64,000 nt of DNA from WLWS01 sp965243105. Lineage in GTDB: Bacteria; Pseudomonadota; Gammaproteobacteria; Eutrophobiales; Eutrophobiaceae. Shown piece by piece: positions 8,365 through 17,401 of this stretch; position 1 is the first letter of the stretch, and every line of letters begins with the position of its first letter. A program made the position numbers and the translations under genes. The stretch spans positions 496,001-560,000 of the forward strand of contig CBDEUC010000001.1 of the NCBI GenBank assembly GCA_965243105.1. The letters run 5' to 3'. The notes beneath the pieces were generated by a model. The model made no database searches. It was not told the DNA's origin and was given only the letters and a program-made list of their open reading frames with translations.

Positions 8365-9744
8365 ATGAGTGAAACTGTTTCTGATAAGACTTACCGAATC
8401 ATGGTCGTCGATGATGACGATGATATCCTGGCATTGCTGACAACCTGGCTGGGCAAGGAAGGATTTGAAGTATTGACCTGCTCATCCGGTGAGGAGGCGC
8501 TAAGCCAGTTATACAATGTGCACCCGGACCTGGTGATCACTGATTTGTTCATGGGGGGCATGAGTGGAATGGAGGTCCTGTCTTCAATCCATAAAGATAA
8601 CCCACTGCTACCTGTAATCATGTTGAGCGGCCAGGCAAAGATACCCGATGCAGTGAAGGCCACCCACCTTGGTTCTTCGGCATTTTTAACCAAGCCGATT
8701 AACAAGGAAGAACTTTTCAGCCAGGTCAGGAAAGCACTACGAATATCTTCAGAGTTTGTTACCGCGCAACAGCGACCTTCATCAGAAGTCGAGGTAATTT
8801 ATCGTAGTAATGTCATGGCCGAGATTGTCGACCTGGCTGAGCTTGTGGGTGACAGCAACGTGACGGTATTCATCAGCGGTGCTACTGGTACGGGTAAGGA
8901 GGTGATCGCCAAGGCAATACACCAGTTTTCCGATCGCCGTGATAATCCATTTATCGCCGTAAATTGTGGCGCAGTGCCTGAACAATTACTTGAATCAGAA
9001 TTATTTGGCCATGAAAAAGGCGCATTCACCGGGGCCAATGCCAGGCACGAGGGCCTGTTCCAGGCAGCGAACAACGGTACGTTGTTCCTTGACGAAATCG
9101 GTGATATGCCACTGTCATTACAGGTCAAGTTACTTAGAGTGCTGCAGGATTTTGAAGTCCGGCCTGTCGGGTCTACCAGGTCATACCCCGTGGATGTCAG
9201 GATTATCTCGGCGACCCACCAGGATCTTGATAAGGCCGTTGAAGAGGGCGAATTTCGCGAAGATTTATTTTATCGCCTGAAAGTTGTGCCGATTGACATG
9301 CCATCGCTGGCTGAACGCAGGGAAGATATTCCGTTGCTGGCCACCCATTTTCTCAAGAAAAGAGCAGAGCAAAACAAGGAAGATGTGAAGCACTTCGCAC
9401 CGGATGCCATGGATTACCTGTTGTCCGCCTCGTGGCATGGAAACATCAGGCAATTGATTAATGTTGTGGAACTGTGCGTGACCCTGAGCAAGACAGACAC
9501 CATTCCGCTGAGCCTCGTCCAGCGAGCCTTGCAGGATCAGCCTGCGCCATTACAAACCCTGAAAGAGGCGAAGCAGGAGTTTGAGCGGAATTACCTGGTC
9601 AGTGTGCTCAGGGTGAGCCAGGGACAGGTAGCAAATGCTGCAAGGATCGCCGGACGTAACAGGACAGAATTTTACAAGCTCTTGAATCAACACAATATCA
9701 ATCCTGTGGATTTTCGCAGTACCAAGGAAACGACGACATCCTAA
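8365..9744 (+). CDS. glrR: GlrR/QseF-like sigma54-dependent response regulator
   Basis: 459-residue NtrC-family activator. Receiver domain (1-~125) with acidic pocket VVDDDDD, phospho-acceptor D near 60 (VITDLFMGG) and FLTKP; AAA+ domain (~145-380) with Walker A GATGTGKE, an intact GAFTGA loop near 219, Walker B LFLDEIGD; C-terminal Fis-type helix-turn-helix (ANAARIAGRNRTEFYKLL). The C-terminus in particular follows E. coli GlrR. In E. coli GlrR activates the small RNA glmY, which raises GlmS; here the gene sits directly behind glmS. The downstream kinase is not GlrK-like but a hybrid kinase with Hpt, so orthology is likely but the input differs. Confidence 0.85.
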   Translation: MSETVSDKTYRIMVVDDDDDILALLTTWLGKEGFEVLTCSSGEEALSQLYNVHPDLVITDLFMGGMSGMEVLSSIHKDNPLLPVIMLSGQAKIPDAVKATHLGSSAFLTKPINKEELFSQVRKALRISSEFVTAQQRPSSEVEVIYRSNVMAEIVDLAELVGDSNVTVFISGATGTGKEVIAKAIHQFSDRRDNPFIAVNCGAVPEQLLESELFGHEKGAFTGANARHEGLFQAANNGTLFLDEIGDMPLSLQVKLLRVLQDFEVRPVGSTRSYPVDVRIISATHQDLDKAVEEGEFREDLFYRLKVVPIDMPSLAERREDIPLLATHFLKKRAEQNKEDVKHFAPDAMDYLLSASWHGNIRQLINVVELCVTLSKTDTIPLSLVQRALQDQPAPLQTLKEAKQEFERNYLVSVLRVSQGQVANAARIAGRNRTEFYKLLNQHNINPVDFRSTKETTTS

Positions 9745-9768
9745 AAATCTAAACGTATGGGGACAACT

Positions 9769-10074
9769 ATGAGTGAGGCTAGAATCACGGTAACCGTTGA
9801 CGAAGACCTGGAAGAACTGATTCCAGGTTTCCTGGAAAATCGTAAAAAAGATATCACAGCACTTTCCGAGGCGCTGGACGGCGGGGATATACCCAAAGTG
9901 CAGTCCATCGGACACAGTATCAAGGGTGTGGGTGGTGGATATGGTTTTGATGGATTATCAGAACTGGGTGCCCAGCTGGAAATCGCGGCGAAAGAGGGAG
10001 ACGCTGGCAGGATTGGTGAGTTGATCTCTGAAATGACACGGTACATGGACAGTATTGATATCGTTTATGAGTAA
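9769..10074 (+). CDS. Histidine phosphotransfer (Hpt) protein
   Basis: 101-residue all-helical phosphotransfer protein. The Hpt motif is GHSIKGVGGGYGF, with the phosphorylated histidine in the middle. An ATG at 9757 is in frame, but GGGGA at 9759-9763 is well placed for the ATG at 9769. It lies between the GlrR-like regulator and a hybrid kinase with two receivers, exactly the missing step of a phosphorelay, and probably carries phosphate from the kinase's last receiver to the regulator. No partner is proven by sequence. Confidence 0.85.
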   Translation: MSEARITVTVDEDLEELIPGFLENRKKDITALSEALDGGDIPKVQSIGHSIKGVGGGYGFDGLSELGAQLEIAAKEGDAGRIGELISEMTRYMDSIDIVYE

Positions 10075-10090
10075 CTGAGTACTTATTACC

Positions 10091-12631
10091 ATGGCGAAAA
10101 TCCAGGAGGATCAGAAGGGGCGATGGTTTGCCTACGGGGTGACGGCGGCGCTTGGTATCGCTTTCAGCATGACCCTGTTGTCCATTACCTGGGAAAATGC
10201 CCTGGACAGGAATATCAAGGAGTTCGCTCTTGAATCTTATGCCCTTCGAGAGGCGGTATCTCGAAACGTCAGGAGTGCGCACAACGTAAACAATAGCTTT
10301 TCCGCATTTTTTGGAGCCAACCCTGGTTTCACCGATGAACAGTTCTACCGCTTCAGTCGCACCCTGCTGGACGAGCACGTGTTTATAGAAAGCGCTGTTT
10401 ACTGTACCCCTCTTGAAAACGCTGATTCACAAAAGACACTGAACGATTGCAAGGTCGTTAACCGGGATGAAGACTCGCCGGTGGCGAGAGAGGAACTGTT
10501 TGACGGTAATTACCCGGAGATAATCAAGACAACACGCGCCAACAAGGACATCCTTACCCTGGCCAGCAGGGGTGATGAGGCGCTTGGAAAGAAATACTGG
10601 ATGTTCAAAAGCCTGCATCACCAGGACTCTAACGCGGCAAGCGGGCAGATGATACTGCACGCGGCACTAGTCGATACGGTGAAACTTTTTGACACCACGG
10701 CCGCTAAAAACTCGTTGTCATTGACCATGTTCAGTAATGCTTCAAATTTAAGCGCCCGGGAAACCCTGTATAGCAAGACAGTGAAAAGTGTCGATGACAG
10801 CTGGACCGTGGCATTCATGGAAGAAGAGGGAATGACCCAGTTTCCTGCTTATTCGATAAGACTTGGGGTTAACAAGGAACTGGGCTGGTCAGAAGTAGAC
10901 AAGGAACTGGTGTTTAACGCCCTGTTAATTGGCGTCGGTATCACACTCCTGATAATCGCCCTGGTGAGAGCCAAGGACGAACAGTCAAGGGAATTGAAAG
11001 AGAGAAACATTGTCATTGAGCGACAGGTTAAGGAGCAGACCCGTGAACTGGCAGAGACGCGTGACCAGGCTCTCGAAGCGTCAAGGGTAAAGTCTGAATT
11101 CCTCGCCAGTATGAGCCATGAAATTCGCACGCCATTGAATGCCATCATTGGCATGTCCAGCTTGCTGGAAGAAACTCCGCTGAACAGTGAGCAAAAGAAC
11201 TATATCAATGTATTCAGGAAAGCAGGAGACACGCTGCTCAGCCTGGTGAATGATATTCTTGACCTTTCAAAAATAGAGGCCAAGCAGCTGGTTCTTGAAG
11301 AAATCGAATTTGACCTGCTGGAAACAGTTGAGGAATCTGTCGAGATTTATGCACTTAAAGCTGCCGGGAATGGAATAGAACTTCTCTCGCATATTGATGT
11401 TGACGTTCAGAATATGCGCGTAGGCGATCCCGCCAGGCTGAGACAGATTATCCTCAATCTCATCAGCAATGCGCTTAAATTTACCGAGAAAGGAGAAGTC
11501 GTTGTCAGGGTTGAAAAGGATGAATCGGATGACAGCGGTGACCTGCTTCGTTTTTCCGTGAGAGATACCGGTATCGGTATTCCAACAGAAAAACTGGAAG
11601 CTATTTTTGCCAGTTTTACACAGGTGGATTCTTCCACCACGAGGAAGTATGGCGGGACAGGTCTTGGTCTTACGATCTCAAAGAGCCTGTCAGAAATGAT
11701 GGGCGGTAAGATCTGGGTTGAAAGTGTCGAGGGAGAGGGCAGTACCTTCCTGTTCACTGCAAAGCTCGCAGCCAGCGATAAAGTGCAGGACGAGGGTGCC
11801 AGTGCCAGGGTTGATCTTGGCGGTACCCGTATCATGGTCCTGGATGATAACCAGGCCAGCAGGGAAATTCTGTCTACGACTTTGAGTGCCCATGGTGCAA
11901 TCATCCAGGAACAGGGTAGTTGTGAAGCCGCACTTGAAATTCTTGGTAGCAAGTCGGCAGATACCCCTTCTGTTGTATTACTTGATTACAGGATGCCCGA
12001 TATGGATGGTTTCGCATTCATCGAGGCAATGAAAAAGATTAACGCAGCACAGAAAATATTTTTAATGTTGGGGGCGGCTGATCTGAACCAGCATATTGAT
12101 CATATTAAGAACGCTGGAATAAGTGGTTACATCGTCAAGCCGGTGAAAAGAACAGACCTGCTGGCCCAGCTCGAATCAAGCCGCGAAACCACCGGTAGTA
12201 CTGATAAATCAACTGGCCCATCTGCGACGGCCCATGGTGACCTTGCACCATTGAAAATCCTGCTGGTAGAAGACAACCCGGACAACCGCTTACTGATCAA
12301 GGCCTACCTCAAGAAATTGCCCTGGGAACTGGATGAAGCAGAAAACGGGCAGGTCGCAGTGGACAAGTTCCAGGCCTCGGACTATGACATCGTGTTAATG
12401 GATGTGCAGATGCCCGTAATGGATGGTCATGAAGCAACCCGCTCAATTCGTGCGTGGGAAAATGACAATAGCAAGGATCAGACGCCGATAATTTCCCTTA
12501 CGGCACACGCTTTCAAGGAAGAGATCGACCGTTGTCTTGAGGCAGGCTGTAACACCCACTTGAGCAAGCCGGTGAAAAAAGCCACGTTGATTTCCACCAT
12601 CCAGGAATTCACCGAGAAATCCCTGGCCTGA
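10091..12631 (+). CDS. Hybrid sensor histidine kinase with two receiver domains
   Basis: 846 residues. One membrane segment near 13-32, a periplasmic region of about 240 residues of CHASE-like appearance (FSAFFGANPGFTDEQFYRFSRTL), and a second segment near 272-292. A coiled coil leads to HisKA (SHEIRTPLNAI, H near 342), then HATPase (NLISNALKFTEKG, DTGIGI, GTGLGL), receiver 1 (VLDDNQ, LLDYRMPD, near 630) and receiver 2 (VEDNPDN, LMDVQMPVMDG, near 768). Both receivers keep the phospho-acceptor aspartate. It starts 16 bases after the Hpt gene. Ligand unknown. Confidence 0.92.
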   Translation: MAKIQEDQKGRWFAYGVTAALGIAFSMTLLSITWENALDRNIKEFALESYALREAVSRNVRSAHNVNNSFSAFFGANPGFTDEQFYRFSRTLLDEHVFIESAVYCTPLENADSQKTLNDCKVVNRDEDSPVAREELFDGNYPEIIKTTRANKDILTLASRGDEALGKKYWMFKSLHHQDSNAASGQMILHAALVDTVKLFDTTAAKNSLSLTMFSNASNLSARETLYSKTVKSVDDSWTVAFMEEEGMTQFPAYSIRLGVNKELGWSEVDKELVFNALLIGVGITLLIIALVRAKDEQSRELKERNIVIERQVKEQTRELAETRDQALEASRVKSEFLASMSHEIRTPLNAIIGMSSLLEETPLNSEQKNYINVFRKAGDTLLSLVNDILDLSKIEAKQLVLEEIEFDLLETVEESVEIYALKAAGNGIELLSHIDVDVQNMRVGDPARLRQIILNLISNALKFTEKGEVVVRVEKDESDDSGDLLRFSVRDTGIGIPTEKLEAIFASFTQVDSSTTRKYGGTGLGLTISKSLSEMMGGKIWVESVEGEGSTFLFTAKLAASDKVQDEGASARVDLGGTRIMVLDDNQASREILSTTLSAHGAIIQEQGSCEAALEILGSKSADTPSVVLLDYRMPDMDGFAFIEAMKKINAAQKIFLMLGAADLNQHIDHIKNAGISGYIVKPVKRTDLLAQLESSRETTGSTDKSTGPSATAHGDLAPLKILLVEDNPDNRLLIKAYLKKLPWELDEAENGQVAVDKFQASDYDIVLMDVQMPVMDGHEATRSIRAWENDNSKDQTPIISLTAHAFKEEIDRCLEAGCNTHLSKPVKKATLISTIQEFTEKSLA

Positions 12632-12642
12632 CAGCTCTCCCG

Positions 12643-13212
12643 TTAACGCAGTGCGCTTTGCACCGCCTTGAAATGCTCATGTTTTGAATCACGTACCCAT
12701 TCAAAGGCAACAGATTCTGCATCCAGGATGGAAATGTTGGCTGCGCGAAGTCGAAGCAGGGCAGTTTCATAGCTTTCCCGGTGACGTGAGCATATGGCGT
12801 CAGCCACGACAAAAACCTGGTAACCCTGCGTTTTCAATTCCAATGCTGTCTGGATAACGCAGACATGGGCTTCCATGCCGGCGATAATGACCTGTTTTTT
12901 ACCAGAAGCCTGTAGATCGCGGGAGAAATCTTCAGAACCGGTGCATGCAAACGAGGTTTTTTCGTAGCGTCCGGCCGACTCCGGCAGCATCCTGACAATG
13001 TCTTCTTCCAGGTTTCCCAGGCCCTGGGGATATTGCTCGGTGGCAAGCACAGGTACGTCGAGCAGTCGTGCTGCATTTAACAGGAGCCCAAGATTTCGCT
13101 GCAACCTTGCCAACACCTTGGCTGGCATTACTGCGGTTAAATGAGTTTGAATATCGATTATGATTAGAGCTGAGTTTTCAACATCGCAAAGATGGCCTGT
13201 CTCCTCTGACAT
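12643..13212 (-). CDS. Isochorismatase-family cysteine hydrolase
   Basis: 189-residue hydrolase of the isochorismatase/nicotinamidase fold. The catalytic triad of the family is visible: Asp in ALIIDIQTH, Lys in YEKTSFACTG, Cys in GMEAHVCVIQTA, with the cis-peptide region before it. The substrate cannot be read from sequence; the short form resembles the YcaC-like members. It is convergent with the hybrid kinase (11 bases apart). An AT-rich inverted repeat lies 28 bases before its ATG. Confidence 0.9.
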   Translation of the reverse strand: MSEETGHLCDVENSALIIIDIQTHLTAVMPAKVLARLQRNLGLLLNAARLLDVPVLATEQYPQGLGNLEEDIVRMLPESAGRYEKTSFACTGSEDFSRDLQASGKKQVIIAGMEAHVCVIQTALELKTQGYQVFVVADAICSRHRESYETALLRLRAANISILDAESVAFEWVRDSKHEHFKAVQSALR

Positions 13213-13239
13213 TTATTTTCCCCTCAATTAAATAGAAAT

Positions 13240-13266
13240 ATTTTGAAAAACGGAGTCTTTCAAAAT
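13240..13266. repeat. AT-rich inverted repeat upstream of the isochorismatase-like gene
   Basis: ATTTTGAAA and TTTCAAAAT are perfect 9-bp complements with a 9-base spacer. On the minus strand it lies 28-54 bases before the ATG of the hydrolase gene, a position suited to an operator. Confidence 0.5.
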
Positions 13267-13327
13267 ACATCTGGGTCACCTACGGAGGTGCAGGGCTTGT
13301 ACCAGTCAGCTGGCGGCTCTCAAAAAT

Positions 13328-14665
13328 CTACTTTAACCACTGGCTGACAAGCATCAGGTCACCAGCCGACAGGGTACCAGCAGAACGCTTCAGACGCAGC
13401 GTATTTATTATATAGTCGTAGCGCGATCGGGAATAATTGCGGCGAGCCTGGAAGGTAATGCGCTCGGATGAGACGACATCGACGGCAGTTCGAGTTCCTA
13501 CCTCAAATCCGGCCTGGGTGGATCTGAGTGCAGTTTCGCTGGATATCACGGCCTGTTTAAGTGCCTTGACCTGGCTTATTCCTGATATTACCCCGAGGTA
13601 TGCCTCTCTTGTCCGTCTCTGCGCCTGGCGACGGGCCTGCTCAAGACGTTCAATTTGCTGGTCAAGGCGCTGGTGGGCCTCGCGCGCCCTGGAACTGACG
13701 ATACCTCCCTGGAAAAGCGGGACATTTAACTGCACTCCAACAACCGTAGATCGAATCGCACTTGAGCCAAACCGACCGCCGCTCTTGTCATAGCCATGGC
13801 GGGCAACAAGATCGAGTGTCGGCAAATGCCCGGCACGTTGTCGCTTGATCTCTTCCCGTGCGGTATCCACGGCGAACCTGGCCGAGAGTACATTGAGGTT
13901 TTGCTCAAGTGCGGTTTGTGTCCAGGTGTCTATCTCTTCAGGCTGCGGTTTCACAAGCGGCATCGCGTCAGTGAGTCCGCTTAGCTGGTCGATATACTGA
14001 CCGGTTATCGAGCGCAGGTTTTCGCTGGCATTGTCGATGGCATTTTCTGCCACGATTTGCTGGGATACTGCCAGGTCATAACCGGCCTGAGCCTCCTGTA
14101 CGTCGGTAATCGCGGTCAATCCCACCTCGAATCGTTGTTTTGCCTGGTCCAGCTGCTTACTCAGCGATTTTTTCTCCGCCTGCGCAAATTCCAGGTTGTC
14201 CCTGGTCGCAAGAAAGTCGAAGTAAGCCTCCGCTACCCGAATCATCAGGTCCTGTTGTGCCGCCGAAAGTTCCGCATCGGCCTGCCTGATCTGGCTGTTG
14301 GCCTGTCTTAACTGGAAAAAACGATCACCGCGAATAATAGGCTGCGTGACGTCCAGGGCGTAACCATGGCTGTTAAAGCTGGCGTCACCGCTAAGCCCAA
14401 ACGGCCCGTCGATTTTTAACTCCTGGTCGTTGCTAAAGGTATTGGCACTGAGGTTGGCAGAAGGCAGGAAACCCGCAATTGCCTGGGGCCTTAATTCCAG
14501 CGTTGCCCTTTTTGCCGCCGCTACCTGCCTGAATTCGGGATCGCTGGTCTCTGCGATGTTGTAGACATCCTCAAGATTCATTGGCTCGGCAATGGCATTA
14601 ACGCTGCAAACAATAATTGCCGCAAATACTTTGAGAATTCCGGGTTTTCTCATCTCGTAAAACAT
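13328..14665 (-). CDS. tolC: TolC-family outer membrane efflux protein
   Basis: Outer membrane channel component of tripartite efflux pumps and type I secretion. 445 residues with a signal peptide (about 1-25, ends NAIAEP) and the two-fold OEP repeat of long coiled helices (LSAAQQDLMIRVAEAYFDFLATRDNLEFAQAEKKSLSKQ... and the matching QAQRRTREAYLGVISGISQVKALKQAV). The second repeat contains FEVGTRTAVDVV. A second ATG four codons downstream (MRKPGILK) is also a possible start. It follows the pcm-like gene by 30 bases; this pair is common in Proteobacteria. No inner membrane pump is adjacent. Confidence 0.93.
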   Translation of the reverse strand: MFYEMRKPGILKVFAAIIVCSVNAIAEPMNLEDVYNIAETSDPEFRQVAAAKRATLELRPQAIAGFLPSANLSANTFSNDQELKIDGPFGLSGDASFNSHGYALDVTQPIIRGDRFFQLRQANSQIRQADAELSAAQQDLMIRVAEAYFDFLATRDNLEFAQAEKKSLSKQLDQAKQRFEVGLTAITDVQEAQAGYDLAVSQQIVAENAIDNASENLRSITGQYIDQLSGLTDAMPLVKPQPEEIDTWTQTALEQNLNVLSARFAVDTAREEIKRQRAGHLPTLDLVARHGYDKSGGRFGSSAIRSTVVGVQLNVPLFQGGIVSSRAREAHQRLDQQIERLEQARRQAQRRTREAYLGVISGISQVKALKQAVISSETALRSTQAGFEVGTRTAVDVVSSERITFQARRNYSRSRYDYIINTLRLKRSAGTLSAGDLMLVSQWLK

Positions 14666-14695
14666 GACATCAAAAATTCTTGGTTTAAATATAAA

Positions 14696-15361
14696 TTAAA
14701 GTTCAAAACTTGAGGGTGAGTTTGCACCAACAAGGGCCGGCAATTCAGTTTCCAGTATTACTTCCGTCGCGTAATCCGATTCACCAACTCGCCTGACAAG
14801 CCGGGCTTCCATCACGGGCGCCTCACCTACAACTGCGAAGAGGCGACCACCGATGGCCAGGTTTTCCTGTATTGCCATATCCAGCGTTGGCAGTGATCCC
14901 GTCAGGACGATCACGTCATAGGCTTTATCGTACTTCCAGTCCCCAAAATAGTCTGACTCGGCAAGCTTAACGTTATCAATACCATATGATTTTAGCCTTG
15001 TCGTCGCTTCTGCGATGAAATCACCGTATATGTCGATAGATTCCACGTTGCTGGCAAACCTGGACATTAACGCCGTGAGATATCCGGAACCGGTACCAAC
15101 TTCAAGAACAGAATCTGTTTCCTTTAACTCCACAGCCTGTAACAGTCGCGCCTCCATCTTGGGCGTCATCATCACCTGGTCATGGGCCAGCGGGATATTT
15201 AAATCGGCCAGCGCAAGCCCCCTGTGCTCCTCGCTGACGAAATCTTCCCTGTGAATTTCCTGTAGCAGGTCAAGAACATTGGTGTCCAGCACTTCCCATG
15301 GGCGAATTTGCTGCTCGATCATGTTGAAACGGGCTTGTTCGAAGTCAATCTGGCTATTCAT
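14696..15361 (-). CDS. pcm: Protein-L-isoaspartate O-methyltransferase-like protein
   Basis: 221-residue SAM-dependent methyltransferase of the PCMT family, which in its typical members repairs isoaspartyl residues. The start region (RFNMIEQQIRPWEVLD) and the SAM motif VLEVGTGSGYLTALMSRF are clear. The isoaspartyl-binding motif is less well kept than in E. coli Pcm (LAHDQVMMTPKM for the usual TISQPYMVA type), so a diverged substrate is possible. It is transcribed with tolC. Confidence 0.85.
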   Translation of the reverse strand: MNSQIDFEQARFNMIEQQIRPWEVLDTNVLDLLQEIHREDFVSEEHRGLALADLNIPLAHDQVMMTPKMEARLLQAVELKETDSVLEVGTGSGYLTALMSRFASNVESIDIYGDFIAEATTRLKSYGIDNVKLAESDYFGDWKYDKAYDVIVLTGSLPTLDMAIQENLAIGGRLFAVVGEAPVMEARLVRRVGESDYATEVILETELPALVGANSPSSFEL

Positions 15362-15395
15362 GGCGTAAGCGCCTCGTCAATTTTCTAAAGGCGGC

Positions 15396-15401
15396 ATTAT
15401 A
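15396..15401 (-). promoter_or_regulatory. Possible -10 element of the pcm-tolC unit
   Basis: TATAAT is read on the minus strand 35 bases before the pcm ATG. A recognisable -35 box is absent, so confidence is low. The rest of 15362-15576 holds no gene I can support. Confidence 0.35.
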
Positions 15402-15576
15402 TAGCATCGCGAAGCTCGCTGCCCATAGCGCGATTTACTCGAAATTTTGCCAGGGCAAACAGGAACGGGGTTTTGGGGTCAGCGACCTATTCTTTGTCGG
15501 GCCTGGCTGCGCCGGTCCGCCAGGAAGGGGCGGGCATTCATTCGGATAGCGATGCCTTGCCCCGCTAACAGCTGGC

Positions 15577-16566
15577 TCAACTGCAGGGGAATAGCTTGCT
15601 CGCGGCGGTGTGCCCGAGTACCTGTTCCATGCAATAGCCCGTCATTTCCTCTTCCAGTTCGGCCCGGTAGGAAATCATGCCGTCTTTTTCCTGTAGAGGC
15701 GATGCGAATAGACGTTCTTCCGGGTACATCCTGGACAGCCGCGAAAAGAATGGTTTTGGAAGTCTGAAACTGCCCAGGCTTACCGAGTGAAGACGTTCCT
15801 CGTCAATGACGGCAAAAACAGAGTCGAAGAATTCCGAGTAAAGTTGCCTGAAGTCGGACTGGTATACCAGGGGGTCAAATCGCAGGCCGATGTTCCAGCC
15901 GCGATCCTGCAGTTTCCTGATTGATTCAAGTCGTCGTTCCAGTGAAGGGGCACGGTGCTCCAGTAAGCGGGCACTGCTTGCTGGCATCAGGCTAAATGCG
16001 ACGACTACGTTTGGTACCGCCTCGTTGCCAAGCAGGGAGCGGATCTGTGTGCTCTTTGTTCTCAGTTCCAGTAATGCCTGCGGATATTTGCTGAACAGTG
16101 GAAAGAAGCTTTCCACGAATCCGCTGACCGGCTCAAAGGCCAGGCTGTCGCAGTCGTAGCCTGAAAAGAAATGAACGGGGTGACTTTCGTCGATGAGGAT
16201 CCTGTTTTCTATTTCTGACTGGAAGTCTTCGTAATTGACAAACAGCACATAGTGCGCGGAATGATACATTCCCTGCAGGAAGCAGTACCGACAGTCATAA
16301 ATACAGTTCAGCATGTGTGAAAAGTAATAGTTGTTTTGCGCGCCAATGTGATAACCGTCGGGAGGGCGGCACAGGAAGTTGTCATGTTTTTTTGCCAGTA
16401 TCAGGGACGGTTTCTGTTTTTGCAGGCGAAAACTCTGTGCCTTCCTGTTGAATATTTCCGTATACCGATTACAGGGGGTGATTCTTACATCCCTGAACCT
16501 GTCAACAATCTCGAGAACACGTGGATGATTTGCCACGTCGTTTTCAATGTAGAGGGAGTTAATCAC
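15577..16566 (-). CDS. Spore-photoproduct-lyase-family radical SAM protein
   Basis: 329 residues from the GTG at 16566; the frame stays open to an ATG at 16641, but that start would overlap the upstream nucleosidase gene by 83 bases, and family members begin close to the LYIE segment found here (VINSLYIENDVANHPRVLEIV). The CX3CX2C cluster motif (NCIYDCRYC) binds the 4Fe-4S cluster. SplB of Bacillus repairs spore photoproduct in DNA; a non-sporulating gammaproteobacterium has no spore photoproduct, so the role here is open. The GTG overlaps the nucleosidase stop, suggesting translational coupling. Confidence 0.8.
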   Translation of the reverse strand: MINSLYIENDVANHPRVLEIVDRFRDVRITPCNRYTEIFNRKAQSFRLQKQKPSLILAKKHDNFLCRPPDGYHIGAQNNYYFSHMLNCIYDCRYCFLQGMYHSAHYVLFVNYEDFQSEIENRILIDESHPVHFFSGYDCDSLAFEPVSGFVESFFPLFSKYPQALLELRTKSTQIRSLLGNEAVPNVVVAFSLMPASSARLLEHRAPSLERRLESIRKLQDRGWNIGLRFDPLVYQSDFRQLYSEFFDSVFAVIDEERLHSVSLGSFRLPKPFFSRLSRMYPEERLFASPLQEKDGMISYRAELEEEMTGYCMEQVLGHTAASKLFPCS

Positions 16567-17401
16567 GTGCTTTTTCACATTGAAGACTGAATGGTGCTTG
16601 ATCCATGTGCTTGCGTAAGCTGCAAAGTAGCTCGGCGGCATTCATACCTGGCTCAATCAGTTCACGGGCCTGCTGTCGAGGGAATAAAACACGATATCGC
16701 TGTAGCAGGCTGAGCAATTGTGATTGTTGCGAAGCAGTAAAATGTGCGACATCAAGATACTTTTCCTGCTCCTCGCGTATATCGGAGCTGGCGGGCAATT
16801 GCCTGGATAATTTTAAAAGGGAGTCAGTGAATTCAATAATACTTTCCAGCCTGTCAGCAACCATTTGGCTCACTGCATTTTTATTTACCCCTGCAAGTGG
16901 GTTGTCCTCATTATCCGAAACAACTTTCAGTGCGTGTATGAATTCAAGGGTGCTGATACGGCAGGCGGCGTGAAATACACCACTTGCTTCCATGTCATAC
17001 AGGCTCCCGGAGTATTCATCGGATGGACGGTCAAGCGTCAGGACAGAGGCAGTTGGAATCGCTGTGTCTACCAGCACCTGTGGATACCAGGTCTGTCCAC
17101 TCCCCGCGTCTTCCACGCGGTCACAAAGTAATAGTTCACCAACCTCGTGGTCCCGATGACCGGCAATACCCAGGTTGATCCAGATATCATTGGCATTGCC
17201 GGGTAAGCTGGTATGGCTGTACAGGACAGCACTGGCCGCAGCGATTTTTCCCATTCCGCAGATAGTTAGCGAGATGTCCTGCTCTTTATCCAGGTAGATA
17301 TTGAAAAGCCCCTCATCACCCTGGTGTTTCAGGGAGTAATGTTCTACCAGGGGCTGTGCCTCGCTTTTAAAAGCGCAGATAAAATGGAGCATCGTGGTCA
17401 A
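16559..17401 (-). CDS. Nucleoside phosphorylase / MTA-SAH nucleosidase-like protein
   Basis: 280 residues. The N-terminal 190 residues show the phosphorylase fold: CGMGKIAAAS, WINLGIAGH, the catalytic-site glutamate region DMEASGVFHAA and the aspartate in KVVSDNEDN. The remaining 90 residues are a helical extension not found in E. coli MtnN. Start is a TTG at 17401 with AAGGT before it; an ATG three codons later is an alternative. Such enzymes cleave methylthioadenosine or S-adenosylhomocysteine, or futalosine; the substrate is undecided. Its coupling to a radical SAM gene, which makes 5'-deoxyadenosine, is suggestive. Confidence 0.78.
   Translation of the reverse strand: MTTMLHFICAFKSEAQPLVEHYSLKHQGDEGLFNIYLDKEQDISLTICGMGKIAAASAVLYSHTSLPGNANDIWINLGIAGHRDHEVGELLLCDRVEDAGSGQTWYPQVLVDTAIPTASVLTLDRPSDEYSGSLYDMEASGVFHAACRISTLEFIHALKVVSDNEDNPLAGVNKNAVSQMVADRLESIIEFTDSLLKLSRQLPASSDIREEQEKYLDVAHFTASQQSQLLSLLQRYRVLFPRQQARELIEPGMNAAELLCSLRKHMDQAPFSLQCEKARD

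Noticed and set aside
11407..11952. Antisense frame of 181 codons opposite the hybrid kinase
   Set aside because: The kinase motifs on the plus strand are complete; the antisense product is Ser/Pro-rich and featureless.
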